This document shows positions 1 to 9,793 of a DNA stretch of 45,671 nucleotides, in pieces. This stretch comes from Cellulomonas sp. HZM (lineage in GTDB: Bacteria > Actinomycetota > Actinomycetes > Actinomycetales > Cellulomonadaceae), in contig NZ_JEOE01000035.1 of NCBI RefSeq assembly GCF_000708885.1, forward strand, positions 1 through 45,671, written 5' to 3'. The notes under the pieces are model-generated. The model was given only the letters and a program-made list of their open reading frames with translations, searched no databases and had not been told where the DNA came from. Both the position numbers and the translations under genes were made by a program. Every line of letters begins with the position of its first letter. Position 1 is the stretch's first letter.

Positions 1-1180
1 ACGAGTACCCGCCCCCGAACCCGCTCCAGCCCCCGGCGGAGGCACGCGCCGCGGGCCCGACGACGTCCGACCACGCGACCGTCGCCGCGCCCGCACCGAA
101 CATCGCCGCGTACCAGGCCGCCTCGCGTGCGCTCAGTGACGGGTCCGCGGGCCGCAGCGGCGACATGACCCAGTTGGGGCGCATGCCGGGGCCGACGGTC
201 CCCAGCGGGTCCATCCGCACGTACCCGCGCCGCACCAGCGAGTGCACCTCGGTCGGCACGACGCCGACACCACCGCCGCCCGAGCCGCCGGCTCGCCGCG
301 CGACCGAGACGACGATCGTCACCAGGACACCCACGAAGAGCACGCCGACGACGATCGCGAACCCGCCGAACGCCCCGAACCCGTCGGACCCGAACGAGCC
401 GAGGTCGCCGATGTCGAGATCGCCCGGCTGCCCCGGGTCCGGGAACCCGAGGCCGGAGCCGTCCCAGTCGTCGTCGCCCGAGCCGTCGTCGCTCCCCGAG
501 GCGTCCGCGTCGTCCGGCTGCTCGAACGAGGGCACCACGTCGAACGTCCCCGCGGGCCATCCCACGACGACGGTCAACGCCTCACCGGGCTCCACGGTGT
601 CCTGGTGGAAGGTCGCACCCGCACCGGTCCGGTGGTGCGCGGTGCAGGACGCGTCCGATCCCGGCTCACCGGCGAGGCACCGTGCCCGCGTGACGCCGTC
701 GGGGCCGACGACGGTCACGTCGACGTCCGAGAGCGGGATCTGCCAGCGCGGTCCGATCGCGTCCCAGAACAGCTGATCGCCGTCCGAGGTCAGCGAGTCC
801 GGGTTCACGAGGGCGTCGACGGTGTACGCGATCTCGTAGCTCTGCTCGCCGTCGACGTCGTCGACGTCCGGGTCGCCGACCCGCACGGTCGTCGTCTCGC
901 CGTCGTCCTCCACGTCGAGGTCGTCGGGCGCCCCCGTGGAGCTCGACGCCGTGACGTCGTGGATGTCGTAGACGCGCACCTGTCCGTCGTCGGTGGCGAC
1001 GTGGCTCGGCAGCTCGAGCTCCACGCCGTGGCCGGGCTCGTCGGCGAAGTCGAGGTCGAGGTCGACGACGACGTGCGCCGAGCCGTCGTGCGCGAGGGTC
1101 ACCCCGGCGGCGTACCGGGTGACCTGCCGCCCCTCGTCGGCCGCGGCCGGCAGCGCGGGCAGCAGCACAGGCAGCAGCAT
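1..1180 (-). CDS. DUF2207-family predicted membrane protein, second tandem copy (partial, runs off left edge)
   Basis: The reading frame from the ATG at 1180 is open to the window edge, so the C-terminus is missing. It begins [17 protein letters not shown], a short hydrophobic export-type segment. An extracellular beta-rich region follows that is clearly paralogous to the neighbouring copy: R-Q-V-T-R-Y, D-L-D-L-D-F, D-E-P-G-H-G and a W-Q-I-P-L-S-D block. A membrane segment lies roughly at residues 290-315. The start overlaps the end of the upstream copy by 82 nt. Reading further upstream in this frame gives R-L-V-G-L-V-G-G before the Met, which would make a better signal peptide, but no start codon is available there. 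The native 5' end therefore looks lost (see finding). DUF2207 proteins have no established biochemical role. Confidence 0.72.
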   Translation of the reverse strand, partial: MLLPVLLPALPAAADEGRQVTRYAAGVTLAHDGSAHVVVDLDLDFADEPGHGVELELPSHVATDDGQVRVYDIHDVTASSSTGAPDDLDVEDDGETTTVRVGDPDVDDVDGEQSYEIAYTVDALVNPDSLTSDGDQLFWDAIGPRWQIPLSDVDVTVVGPDGVTRARCLAGEPGSDASCTAHHRTGAGATFHQDTVEPGEALTVVVGWPAGTFDVVPSFEQPDDADASGSDDGSGDDDWDGSGLGFPDPGQPGDLDIGDLGSFGSDGFGAFGGFAIVVGVLFVGVLVTIVVSVARRAGGSGGGGVGVVPTEVHSLVRRGYVRMDPLGTVGPGMRPNWVMSPLRPADPSLSAREAAWYAAMFGAGAATVAWSDVVGPAARASAGGWSGFGGGYS

Positions 1181-2988
1181 TCCGCCGACGAGCCCGACGA
1201 GCCGGGAGTCGGCGCGCTGATCGACTCCGTCGCGACCGACGAGAACCGGTCCATCGAGCCGGCGAAGGTGGTGATCCACAGCGGGTTCGGGTAGTACCCC
1301 GTGTACCAGGCCGGCTGCGCGACGACCCGTCCCTGCGCGGCGAGGTCCGCGAACACGCGCGCCCACCGCTCCGCGAGCCCGAACACGATCGCGTACGGCA
1401 GGTAGCGGCTGAAGATGTCCTCGCCCTCCTCGAACCGCAGCTGCTCGGCCTCGGCGGTCGCGAGGTACTGCCGGAACCCGAGGGTCTGCGCGAGCACCGC
1501 GGTGCCGTCAGCCGTGCGCGCGGGCGCGAAGCGCGCACAGGCGAGCACGACGACGCCCACGAGCCCGAGCCCGATCGGCACCAGCGCGACACCGGGCCAC
1601 GTGACGCCCGACGCCATCACGAAGATCGTCAGCAGCACGGCCGCGACGACGAGCCCGATCCCGGCGGCCGCCCACGAGCCACGCACCGACGACGGGTTGC
1701 GGCGGAACCACCCGCGGTCGGTCACCTCGTCGTACAGGCGCGACTGCACCTTCTTCATCGACGACGCGAAGGTGGTGCGCAGGTCGGAGAGCTTGACGCT
1801 GCGCGAGCCCGAGAAGATCTCGTGCAGCAGCGTCGTCTCGGCGGGCGCCAGGCCCGCGTCGTCGTCGCGCAGGAGCACGAGGGTCCAGTCCTTGACCTTC
1901 TTGCGCGGGTCGGAGCGCGGCACCTCGTCGATCCGCAGGTAGCCACGCACGGCGAGGTCGACGAGCGTCGCGGTCACGTCGACCGGGTCAGCCTTCTCGT
2001 CCACGAGCGTGCCGAGCGCGCCCGGCCGCACGTCCGTGGGCGGTGCGAACTGGACCGCGACGGGAGCCCTCTTGTCGCGGTAGCCCGCGGAGCCCTCGGC
2101 ACCCCCGACGGGCCGCAGGCCGGGCGTGAGGCCGAGGTAGGCGCGGTCGCGCCCGGTCGCGCGCACGCGTCGCACCGCGAGGAACGAGCCCGCGGCCACC
2201 ACGAGCAGCGCCGCTGCTCCCCCACCCGAGAGCGGCCGGACCGGCCCGAGCGGGTCGGGCTTGTCCTCGAGCAGCAGGGCCGACTGCGGGAACGTTCCGC
2301 CGGGCCACCCGACGGTCACCGAGAGCTGGTCGCCGACGCCCAGCAGGTCCTGCGTGAACGTCGCCGACGACGCGTCGTGCGCAGCCGACGTGCACGACGT
2401 CGTCGACCCGTACGACCCGGCGTAGCAGACCGCGCCCTGCACGCCGTCCGGCCCGCTGACGTGCACGGACAGGTCACCCAGCGGGATCTCCCAGCCCGCG
2501 CCGATCACGTTCCAGTACAGCTCGTCGCCCGTGTGCTGCGCGTTCGCGGGGTTGAGGAAGCCTCGCACGGTGTAGCCGATGTCGTACGTCTGGACGCCTG
2601 AGACGTCGTCGACGTCCTCGTCGCCGATGCGCAGCACCATCGCGTCGCCGTCGTCCTCGCGGTGTACCTGCGCGGGTGCCCCGCTGGGGCTCGTCGCCGT
2701 GATGTCGGAGTACCGGAAGACGCGGTCGCGGTCGGCGTCGTAGGACGTGCGCAGCGGCAGCGTCAGGTACGGGCCGTGGCCCGGGTCGTCGCCGAAGTCG
2801 AAGTCCAGGTCGATGTCGACGCGCATCGTGCCGTCGTCGGCGACGTCCGCGGTCACGTCGTAGCGCGTGATCTCGCGGCCGCTGGTCTGGTCGGGCGTGG
2901 CTGCACCGGCCACAGACGTCGGGCCGACGACGAGAGCGACGAGCCCGACGGCGAGCCCGAGCGCCGCCGCGAGCCGTGCGCGCCTCAT
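1099..2988 (-). CDS. DUF2207-family predicted membrane protein, first tandem copy
   Basis: About 629 residues. A signal peptide ([16 protein letters not shown]..., cleavage near G-A-A) leads into an extracytoplasmic N-terminal domain. A membrane helix lies near residues 240-260, followed by a cytoplasmic region and two further hydrophobic helices near 455-500, the usual DUF2207 order. The ATG at 2988 overlaps the smpB stop (ATGA), so the two are co-transcribed and probably coupled. The body is normal through the Y-Y-P-N-P-L-W segment and a Ser/Gly linker. The last 30 or so residues then switch to a Cys/Arg/Pro-rich sequence, A-E-C-C-C-L-C-C-C. Family members usually end in a Gly/Ser-rich tail finishing G-G-S-W. 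The C-terminus therefore appears out of frame. Function is unknown; envelope location is inferred from the topology. Confidence 0.8.
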   Translation of the reverse strand: MRRARLAAALGLAVGLVALVVGPTSVAGAATPDQTSGREITRYDVTADVADDGTMRVDIDLDFDFGDDPGHGPYLTLPLRTSYDADRDRVFRYSDITATSPSGAPAQVHREDDGDAMVLRIGDEDVDDVSGVQTYDIGYTVRGFLNPANAQHTGDELYWNVIGAGWEIPLGDLSVHVSGPDGVQGAVCYAGSYGSTTSCTSAAHDASSATFTQDLLGVGDQLSVTVGWPGGTFPQSALLLEDKPDPLGPVRPLSGGGAAALLVVAAGSFLAVRRVRATGRDRAYLGLTPGLRPVGGAEGSAGYRDKRAPVAVQFAPPTDVRPGALGTLVDEKADPVDVTATLVDLAVRGYLRIDEVPRSDPRKKVKDWTLVLLRDDDAGLAPAETTLLHEIFSGSRSVKLSDLRTTFASSMKKVQSRLYDEVTDRGWFRRNPSSVRGSWAAAGIGLVVAAVLLTIFVMASGVTWPGVALVPIGLGLVGVVVLACARFAPARTADGTAVLAQTLGFRQYLATAEAEQLRFEEGEDIFSRYLPYAIVFGLAERWARVFADLAAQGRVVAQPAWYTGYYPNPLWITTFAGSMDRFSSVATESISAPTPGSSGSSAECCCLCCCPRCRPRPTRGGRSPGTPPG

Positions 2989-3455
2989 CGGTCGCGCTTC
3001 TCGCGCATGGCGCGGTCGGCTTCCAGGTTGTCCTGCCGCTCGCGCAGCGCCTGCCGCTTGTCGTACTCGCGCTTGCCGCGGGCCAGCGCGATCTCGACCT
3101 TGGCCCGACCGTCGAGGAAGTAGAGGGCGAGCGGCACGATGGTCTGCCCCTTCTCGCGCGTCTTCGCCTCGAGCCGGTCGATCTCCTCGCGGTGCAGCAG
3201 GAGCTTGCGCTTGCGGCGCGGCGCGTGGTTGGTCCACGTGCCCTGCGAGTACTCGGGGATGTGCACGCCCTGCAGCCACAGCTCGTGGCCGTCGACCTCG
3301 CACCAGCCGTCGACGAGCGATGCGCGCCCGGCCCGGAGCGCCTTGACCTCGGTGCCCGTGAGCATCACGCCGGCCTCGAAGACGTCTTCGATGATGTAGT
3401 CGTGCCGCGCCTTGCGGTTGGAGGCCACGAGCTTGCGCCCGGTGTCCTTCGCCAT
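2985..3455 (-). CDS. smpB: SsrA-binding protein SmpB
   Basis: 156 residues, the normal family length. SmpB binds tmRNA (SsrA) and delivers it to stalled ribosomes for trans-translation. Recognisable features are the N-terminal [12 protein letters not shown] motif, the E-A-G-(V)[11 protein letters not shown] core, the N-H-x-P-R-R-x-R-K-L-L-L segment and a basic C-terminal tail. The ATG at 3455 is chosen because the protein starts [11 protein letters not shown], as expected. It lies 98 nt after the M23 peptidase stop in the ftsE-ftsX-M23-smpB order. I did not find the tmRNA gene itself in the window. Confidence 0.97.
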   Translation of the reverse strand: MAKDTGRKLVASNRKARHDYIIEDVFEAGVMLTGTEVKALRAGRASLVDGWCEVDGHELWLQGVHIPEYSQGTWTNHAPRRKRKLLLHREEIDRLEAKTREKGQTIVPLALYFLDGRAKVEIALARGKREYDKRQALRERQDNLEADRAMREKRDR

Positions 3456-3553
3456 CGTCGTCGTCCCTCTTCCCCGCTCGCGCGAACGCGTGCGGACCGC
3501 CGCACGCGCCAGCCGTCGAGACTACCCGGACACCCCGCGTGAGGGTCGAGTGA

Positions 3554-4954
3554 TTAGAGCCCCAGCAGCGGGCGCGGGTTGACGGTGCTGCCGTTGACGT
3601 ACACCTCGAAGTGGAGGTGGCACGCGGCCGAGGTCCCGGTGTTGCCCGAGTAGCCGATGAGCTGTCCCTGCGCGACGTGCTGGCCGGAGCTGACGACCCC
3701 GCGTGTGAGGTGGTTGTACGACTCCGCGAGCGACTTGCCCTGGTAGGTGCCGCTGCTGACCATCACCTGGTTGCCGTAGCCGAACCGGTACTTCGACCAC
3801 AGCACCGTGCCCGAGCGCGCTGCGTAGACCTTGGTGTCGCACCAGGTGCGCAGGTCGATCCCGGCGTGCAGGCGCCAGTAGTGCAGGATCGGGTGGAACC
3901 GCATCCCGTACTCGGACGTCACGTGGATGGGGCTGACGCTCGTCGGGTTGGAGAAGATCGCGCCGCTGATCGACCCCGAGGGCTTCGTCCCGCCGTCGTC
4001 GTCACCGCCGGTGGACGGCGGCACGGGCTTGCCGGCCTTCTCGGCCTCCTCGCGGGCCTTGCGCTCGGCCTCGGCCTTCTTGCGGGCCGCCTCGTCGTCG
4101 CGCTTCTTCTGCGCGGCGATCGCCGCCTTGAGGTCGCTCTCGAGCGTCTTGGCCTCGTTCTCGGCCTTCTTGATCTGCTGGAGGACCTGGGCCTTCTGCG
4201 ACTCGAGCGTCTGCTGCTTCGACTCCTGCTCGGCGACGAGCGCGTCGAGCGCCTTGCGCGCGTTCGCGGCGCTCGTGGCCGCGGTCTGGGCCTCGGCGGC
4301 CTTCTCGTCGGCCTGCTCCTTGAGCTCGCCGATGCGGTCCTGCACCGCGCCCAGCCGCACGTTCGCGTTCTTGTTGGTCGCCTCGGACGTGCGCAGGTCG
4401 TCCAGCACCTGCGCCTGCGTGCGCAGCGCGGTGGTCATCATCCCGTAGCGCTCGACGAAGTCGTCGGTGCTCGTCGCGTCGAGCACCGCGGCGACGCCGG
4501 ACACGGCACCGCCCGTGCGGTACGCCTCGCGGGCCATCTGGCCGATCGCCGCACGCATCTTGGTCGCCTCGGCCGAGTCCTTCTCGATCGAGGTCGACAA
4601 CGTCGTGGCCTGGTCCTTCGCGTCCTGCAGCCGTTGCGCGACGAGCTGCGCCTCGCGCTGCGCCTTGTCCCGCGCGGCGTTCGCCTCGTCCAGCTTGAGC
4701 TGTGCCGCGGGGATCTGGGACTTGATCTCGAGTAGCCGGTCGGACGTCGCCTGGAGCTTGTCGTCGATGCCCTCCATCGCGTCCTCGGCGTCGGCGCGCT
4801 CCTTCTCGTTCGCCTTCTGCGCCTTCTCCGCGGCCGCTCGGCGGTCGTCGATCGAGTCGCCCGCGGCGGGCGTCGCGAGGCTCGTGAACGTGATGCCCGC
4901 GGCGAGGGCCGCCATGGCGGCGGTCGCGGACAGGCGCAGGGAGACGGGGCGCAT
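3554..4954 (-). CDS. M23-family murein peptidase with coiled coil (probable FtsEX partner)
   Basis: 466 residues. A signal peptide (about 1-31, hydrophobic, ending T-P-A-A-G-D) is followed by a long Lys/Glu/Ala-rich coiled coil (about 35-300), a Lys/Glu then Pro/Gly/Asp linker, and a C-terminal LytM/M23 domain (about 345-460). The zinc-binding pattern is intact: H-A-G-I-D (His363, Asp367) and H-L-H-F-E (His446, His448). It therefore should be an active secreted endopeptidase that cuts peptidoglycan cross-links. The start is 2 nt after the ftsX stop. The coiled coil plus M23 architecture next to ftsEX matches the EnvC/RipC/PcsB principle, in which FtsEX gates a wall hydrolase during division. 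That partnership is inferred from architecture and gene order. Confidence 0.92.
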   Translation of the reverse strand: MRPVSLRLSATAAMAALAAGITFTSLATPAAGDSIDDRRAAAEKAQKANEKERADAEDAMEGIDDKLQATSDRLLEIKSQIPAAQLKLDEANAARDKAQREAQLVAQRLQDAKDQATTLSTSIEKDSAEATKMRAAIGQMAREAYRTGGAVSGVAAVLDATSTDDFVERYGMMTTALRTQAQVLDDLRTSEATNKNANVRLGAVQDRIGELKEQADEKAAEAQTAATSAANARKALDALVAEQESKQQTLESQKAQVLQQIKKAENEAKTLESDLKAAIAAQKKRDDEAARKKAEAERKAREEAEKAGKPVPPSTGGDDDGGTKPSGSISGAIFSNPTSVSPIHVTSEYGMRFHPILHYWRLHAGIDLRTWCDTKVYAARSGTVLWSKYRFGYGNQVMVSSGTYQGKSLAESYNHLTRGVVSSGQHVAQGQLIGYSGNTGTSAACHLHFEVYVNGSTVNPRPLLGL

Positions 4955-4956
4955 GG

Positions 4957-5871
4957 TCACACCTTCGTGTAGCGGCTCAGGGTCACCAGGGAGGAGATGG
5001 CCGCGAGCACGATCGCCGCGGCGACGAGGAACGGTGCGACGGTCATGACGTCGGCCGTCGTGACGTACGGGATCCAGCCCACCGACGTGCCCAGCCAGTC
5101 GGTGACGAGGTACTCGACCCCCAGCCACAGCCCGCCGACCGCGAGCAGCGAGCCGATGGTCGCCGCGATCGCGCCCTCGAGCATGAACGGGAGCTGGATG
5201 AACATCGTGGACGCACCGACGAGCCGCATGATGCCGGTCTCGCGGCGGCGTGACAGCGCCGACAGCCGGATGGTCGTCGTGATGAGCAGCACCGCCGCGA
5301 CGAGCATGACCGCCGCGAGGCCGCCCGCGAGCAGCGTCGCGCGGTCGAGCACCAGGAACAGGCGGTCGAACAGGCGCCGCTGGTCCTCGACCGCCTCGAC
5401 GCCCTGCCGCCCCTGCACCACCTCGGCGACCACCGCGTACTTCTCGGGGTCGGTGAGCTTGATGCGGAACGACGAGTTCATGTCGTCGACCGTCGCGGCC
5501 GACGCCCAGAACTGGCCCTTGAACTGGCGCTGGAACGCCTTGAAGGCCTGCTCCTTGGACTCGAAGTAGATCTTCTGCACGTACGGCTTGACCTCGGGTG
5601 CGTCGAGCGCTGCCTGGATGTCGGCCTTCTGCTCGGCGGTCACCTCGCCGCCCGCGCACGTCTTCGCCGACGAGTTCGACGGGCACAGGAAGACCGAGAC
5701 CTCGACCTTGTCGTACCAGTCGTCCTTCATCTTGCCGATCTGCATCTGCAGCAGCGCGGCCGAGCCGACGAACGTGAGCGAGACGAACGTGACGAGGATG
5801 ACCGAGACGGTCATCGACAGGTTGCGACGAAGACCGATGCCGATCTCGGACAGGATGAACTGCAGGCGCAC
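4957..5871 (-). CDS. ftsX: Cell division protein FtsX (permease-like subunit of FtsEX)
   Basis: 304 residues with the FtsX topology: an N-terminal cytoplasmic stretch, TM1 near 20-45 ([14 protein letters not shown]), a large extracellular loop (about 50-165), and three C-terminal membrane helices. The loop would contact the wall hydrolase. The GTG start at 5871 gives [20 protein letters not shown], which matches actinobacterial FtsX N-termini. It follows ftsE by 10 nt and precedes the M23 gene by 2 nt, so the three form one operon. FtsX carries no ATPase motifs and depends on FtsE. Confidence 0.96.
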   Translation of the reverse strand: MRLQFILSEIGIGLRRNLSMTVSVILVTFVSLTFVGSAALLQMQIGKMKDDWYDKVEVSVFLCPSNSSAKTCAGGEVTAEQKADIQAALDAPEVKPYVQKIYFESKEQAFKAFQRQFKGQFWASAATVDDMNSSFRIKLTDPEKYAVVAEVVQGRQGVEAVEDQRRLFDRLFLVLDRATLLAGGLAAVMLVAAVLLITTTIRLSALSRRRETGIMRLVGASTMFIQLPFMLEGAIAATIGSLLAVGGLWLGVEYLVTDWLGTSVGWIPYVTTADVMTVAPFLVAAAIVLAAISSLVTLSRYTKV

Positions 5872-5881
5872 GGCGACCCCC

Positions 5882-6571
5882 TCAGCGGTCCGAGCCGTAC
5901 ACGCCGCGCGACTGGTCGCGCACCATGCTGCCCGTGCTCAGCTCGACCACGCGCTTGCGCATCTGGTCGACGATCTCGTCGTCGTGCGTGGCCATGACCA
6001 CGGTGGTGCCGGTGCGGTTGATGCGGTCGAGCAGGCGCATGATCCCCAGGGAGGTCGTCGGGTCGAGGTTTCCCGTGGGCTCGTCGCACAGCAGGATCGG
6101 CGGACGGTTGACGAACGCGCGCGCGATCGCCACGCGCTGCTGCTCGCCACCGGACAGCTCGTGCGGGCGGCGCTTCTCCTTGCCCGCGAGGCCGACCATC
6201 TCGAGCACGTCGGGCACGGTCGTGTAGATGTGGTGGCGCGGCTTGCCGATGACCTGCAGCGCGAACGCGACGTTCTCGAACACCGTCTTGTTGGGCAGCA
6301 GGCGGAAGTCCTGGAACACCGCCCCGATCTGCCGACGCAGCTGCGGGACCTTCCAGCTCGACAGCGAGCCCAGCTCCTTGCCGGCGACGAAGACGCGGCC
6401 CGCGGACGCGCGCTCCTCACGCAGCACGAGGCGCAGGAAGGTGGACTTGCCGGAGCCCGACGAGCCGACGAGGAAGACGAACTCCCCCCGCTCGACGTCC
6501 AGGGACACGCGGTCGAGCGCCGGTCGGGCGCCTCGTGCGTAGACCTTGGTGACGTTCTCGAATCGGATCAC
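5882..6571 (-). CDS. ftsE: Cell division ATP-binding protein FtsE
   Basis: 229 residues from a GTG at 6571, the typical FtsE length; the frame stays open upstream, but that part has no family similarity. Walker A is G-S-S-G-S-G-K-S (36-43), the Q-loop is in V-F-Q-D-F-R-L-L, the signature is L-S-G-G-E-Q-Q (139-145), and Walker B is I-L-L-C-D-E-P (159-165) followed by T-G-N-L-D. It is the cytosolic ATPase that powers FtsX and thereby regulates peptidoglycan hydrolysis at the septum. In many actinobacteria ftsE follows prfB closely. Here a 5.4 kb plus-strand sugar-uptake cassette separates them. Confidence 0.96.
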   Translation of the reverse strand: MIRFENVTKVYARGARPALDRVSLDVERGEFVFLVGSSGSGKSTFLRLVLREERASAGRVFVAGKELGSLSSWKVPQLRRQIGAVFQDFRLLPNKTVFENVAFALQVIGKPRHHIYTTVPDVLEMVGLAGKEKRRPHELSGGEQQRVAIARAFVNRPPILLCDEPTGNLDPTTSLGIMRLLDRINRTGTTVVMATHDDEIVDQMRKRVVELSTGSMVRDQSRGVYGSDR

Positions 6572-6825
6572 GATCGCTCTCGCGGGGTCGCCATGTGCGT
6601 GGACATGGGGCGCCTGGGCGGCGCCGGGTGTGCTGCTGGCCTCGTCGAGAGTAGGCAGCGCGCACGGCGCGTCCGCCGGGGACACGCCGTGCGGGAACCT
6701 GTGAGCGGCTCGCACGACGACCGGGTCGGAACGATTCGCCCGGTATGTCGGCCGTCGCGCGTCGGAGGTCGCCGCTCGCGCCCGACGAGCCGCATGCAGA
6801 GCTCGCACGCGTCACGCGTCCTAGC
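6572..6825. other. Divergent intergenic region between ftsE and the ROK gene
   Basis: No gene is supported in this stretch of about 250 nt. It must hold the promoter of the minus-strand ftsE-ftsX-M23-smpB operon, but I could not pick a convincing -35/-10 pair for that direction. An 8-bp inverted repeat (6662-6669 with 6685-6692) lies in the presumed ftsE leader. Confidence 0.4.
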
Positions 6826-6842
6826 GTTCAAGACTTGACGAC
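6826..6842 (+). promoter_or_regulatory. Putative ROK operator O1
   Basis: GTTCAAGACTTGACGAC. The core TCAA-N3-TTGA is an inverted repeat. 14 of 17 positions are shared with the site at 8107-8123 in front of mmsA, and the three differences are all in the spacer. It overlaps the -35 hexamer of the ROK promoter, as expected for autorepression. Confidence 0.6.
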
Positions 6843-6863
6843 TGCGTGAACACCGCGTAGACA
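6835..6863 (+). promoter_or_regulatory. Promoter of the ROK gene (probably leaderless)
   Basis: -35 TTGACG (6835-6840), 17-bp spacer, -10 TAGACA (6858-6863). The expected transcription start, about 7 nt downstream, falls within a base or two of the ATG at 6872. No Shine-Dalgarno sequence precedes that ATG, so the transcript is probably leaderless. Confidence 0.55.
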
Positions 6864-6871
6864 TCGGTGTC

Positions 6872-8083
6872 ATGCCAGGGCGACCCGGCGGCGCCGGTGC
6901 CGCCCAACGAGACACGGGATCGCAGACGGCCCTCCGCGAACGCAACACGCGACTGGTCGTGACGGCGCTCGGGCTCAACGGCCCGCAGTCGCAGGCGGCG
7001 CTCGCCCGGCACACCGGCCTGTCCGCGGGAACCGTCTCGAACATCGTGCGGGAGCTCGCCGCGGCGGAGCGCGTCACGACGAGCCCGGTCGTCACCGGCG
7101 GACGTCGCTCGACGGAGGTCACGCTCGCACCGGACCGCCGCGTCGTGGTGGGCGTGGACATCGGCCGCTCGCACCTGCGCGTCATGGCTCTCGACGCGTC
7201 GCACGAGCCGCTCGGGCGGGCCGACGTCCCGCTGCGCGCCGGCCACGAGCCCGCGGACACGCTCAAGCTGGCCGACGAGCTGATCGGCACCCTCCTGTCC
7301 GAGCACGGCGTGGACCGCTCGCGCGTGCCGCTCGTGGGCATCGCGATCCCCGCGTCGCTCGACCCGGTGCACGGCTCGGTCGTGCAGGCCAACGTCCTGC
7401 CCGAGTGGGCCGGGATCAACATCGTCGACGCGACGTCCGAGGCGTTCGACCTGCCGGTCATCGTGGAGAACGACGCGAACCTCGGGGCGCTCGCGCACGC
7501 CGTGACGGGGCGCTTCGCGGACGTGGAGTGCCTCGTCTACGTCAAGGTCGCCACGGGCATCGGCGCAGGTCTCGCGCTGCGCGGTCGCGTGTACGGCAGC
7601 ACCACGGGGATCTCGGGCGAGATCGGCCACACGCAGGTCGTCGAGAACGGCGACATCTGCACGTGCGGCAACCGAGGCTGCCTCGAGACCGTCGCCTCGA
7701 CCCGGCGCATCGGCGCCGAGCTCACGCGCATCCGCCCCGAGCGCAGCGGCGACGTCGCAGGACTCGTCGACGCGGCGTCGGGCGGCGACCCCGTGGTCAC
7801 GCGCCTGCTGCTCGACGCCGGCGCGCTCGTCGGCCGCGCGCTCGCGCCCATCTGCAACCTGCTCAGCCCCGACGTCCTGGTGCTGGGCGGTCCGCTCACG
7901 CGCGTCGCGCAGCCCCTGCTCGACGGCATCGGCCAGTCGATCCGCCAGCGTTCGCTGCCCGCGGCGACCGGCCACACCCAGTTCGTGCTCTCCGACCTCG
8001 CGGACGACGCAGAGGTCCATGGCGCGTGCCTGCTCGCGCTGCGTCACGCGCTCGCGGAAGGTGACGATTTGATATCGAAGTGA
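6872..8083 (+). CDS. ROK-family transcriptional regulator of the sugar-uptake cassette
   Basis: 403 residues. An N-terminal winged helix-turn-helix (about 25-85, with S-Q-A-A-L-A-R-H-T-G-L-S-A-G-T-V-S) is joined to a sugar-kinase-like ROK domain. The D-I-G phosphate motif lies near 95. The ROK zinc motif C-T-C-G-N-R-G-C is at about 263-270, preceded by the conserved G-E-I-G-H. Regulators of this type bind a sugar or sugar phosphate and release DNA. It lies directly upstream of mmsA-mmsB-chvE on the same strand, with its own promoter carrying the same inverted repeat as the mmsA promoter. It is therefore the probable repressor of both units; repression rather than activation is inferred from the operator overlapping the -35 hexamers. 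Confidence 0.92.
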   Translation: MPGRPGGAGAAQRDTGSQTALRERNTRLVVTALGLNGPQSQAALARHTGLSAGTVSNIVRELAAAERVTTSPVVTGGRRSTEVTLAPDRRVVVGVDIGRSHLRVMALDASHEPLGRADVPLRAGHEPADTLKLADELIGTLLSEHGVDRSRVPLVGIAIPASLDPVHGSVVQANVLPEWAGINIVDATSEAFDLPVIVENDANLGALAHAVTGRFADVECLVYVKVATGIGAGLALRGRVYGSTTGISGEIGHTQVVENGDICTCGNRGCLETVASTRRIGAELTRIRPERSGDVAGLVDAASGGDPVVTRLLLDAGALVGRALAPICNLLSPDVLVLGGPLTRVAQPLLDGIGQSIRQRSLPAATGHTQFVLSDLADDAEVHGACLLALRHALAEGDDLISK

Positions 8084-8106
8084 TGTGGGTATGGGCACGC
8101 CCGTGT

Positions 8107-8123
8107 GTTCAAAGGTTGACGAC
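8107..8123 (+). promoter_or_regulatory. Putative ROK operator O2
   Basis: GTTCAAAGGTTGACGAC, again TCAA-N3-TTGA followed by CGAC and overlapping the -35 hexamer. It matches O1 at 6826-6842 outside the three spacer bases. Confidence 0.6.
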
Positions 8124-8144
8124 AAGGTGCGGCCTCCCTAGTGT
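8116..8144 (+). promoter_or_regulatory. Promoter of the mmsA-mmsB-chvE operon
   Basis: -35 TTGACG (8116-8121), 17-bp spacer, -10 TAGTGT (8139-8144). The geometry is the same as at the ROK promoter. Here a leader of about 50 nt and a good ribosome site AGGAG (8189-8193, 8 nt before the ATG) follow, so this mRNA is led. Confidence 0.6.
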
Positions 8145-8201
8145 CCTTCCGGGACCGCAGGGCGGGCCTCCGACAGCAGAGTCGCGTCAGGAGCGAGACA
8201 G

Positions 8202-9758
<1,557 letters not shown>

Positions 9759-9793
9759 CCACCACCCCCGAACGACAAGAAGGAAGCTCGACG

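Noticed and set aside
242..1294. Long plus-strand frame of 350 codons over the DUF2207 region
   Set aside because: Arg/Val/Asp-rich shadow of the real minus-strand gene; no family resemblance and no ribosome site.
3456..3553. tmRNA gene beside smpB
   Set aside because: The gap is 98 nt, far too short, and no tRNA-Ala-like ends are visible.
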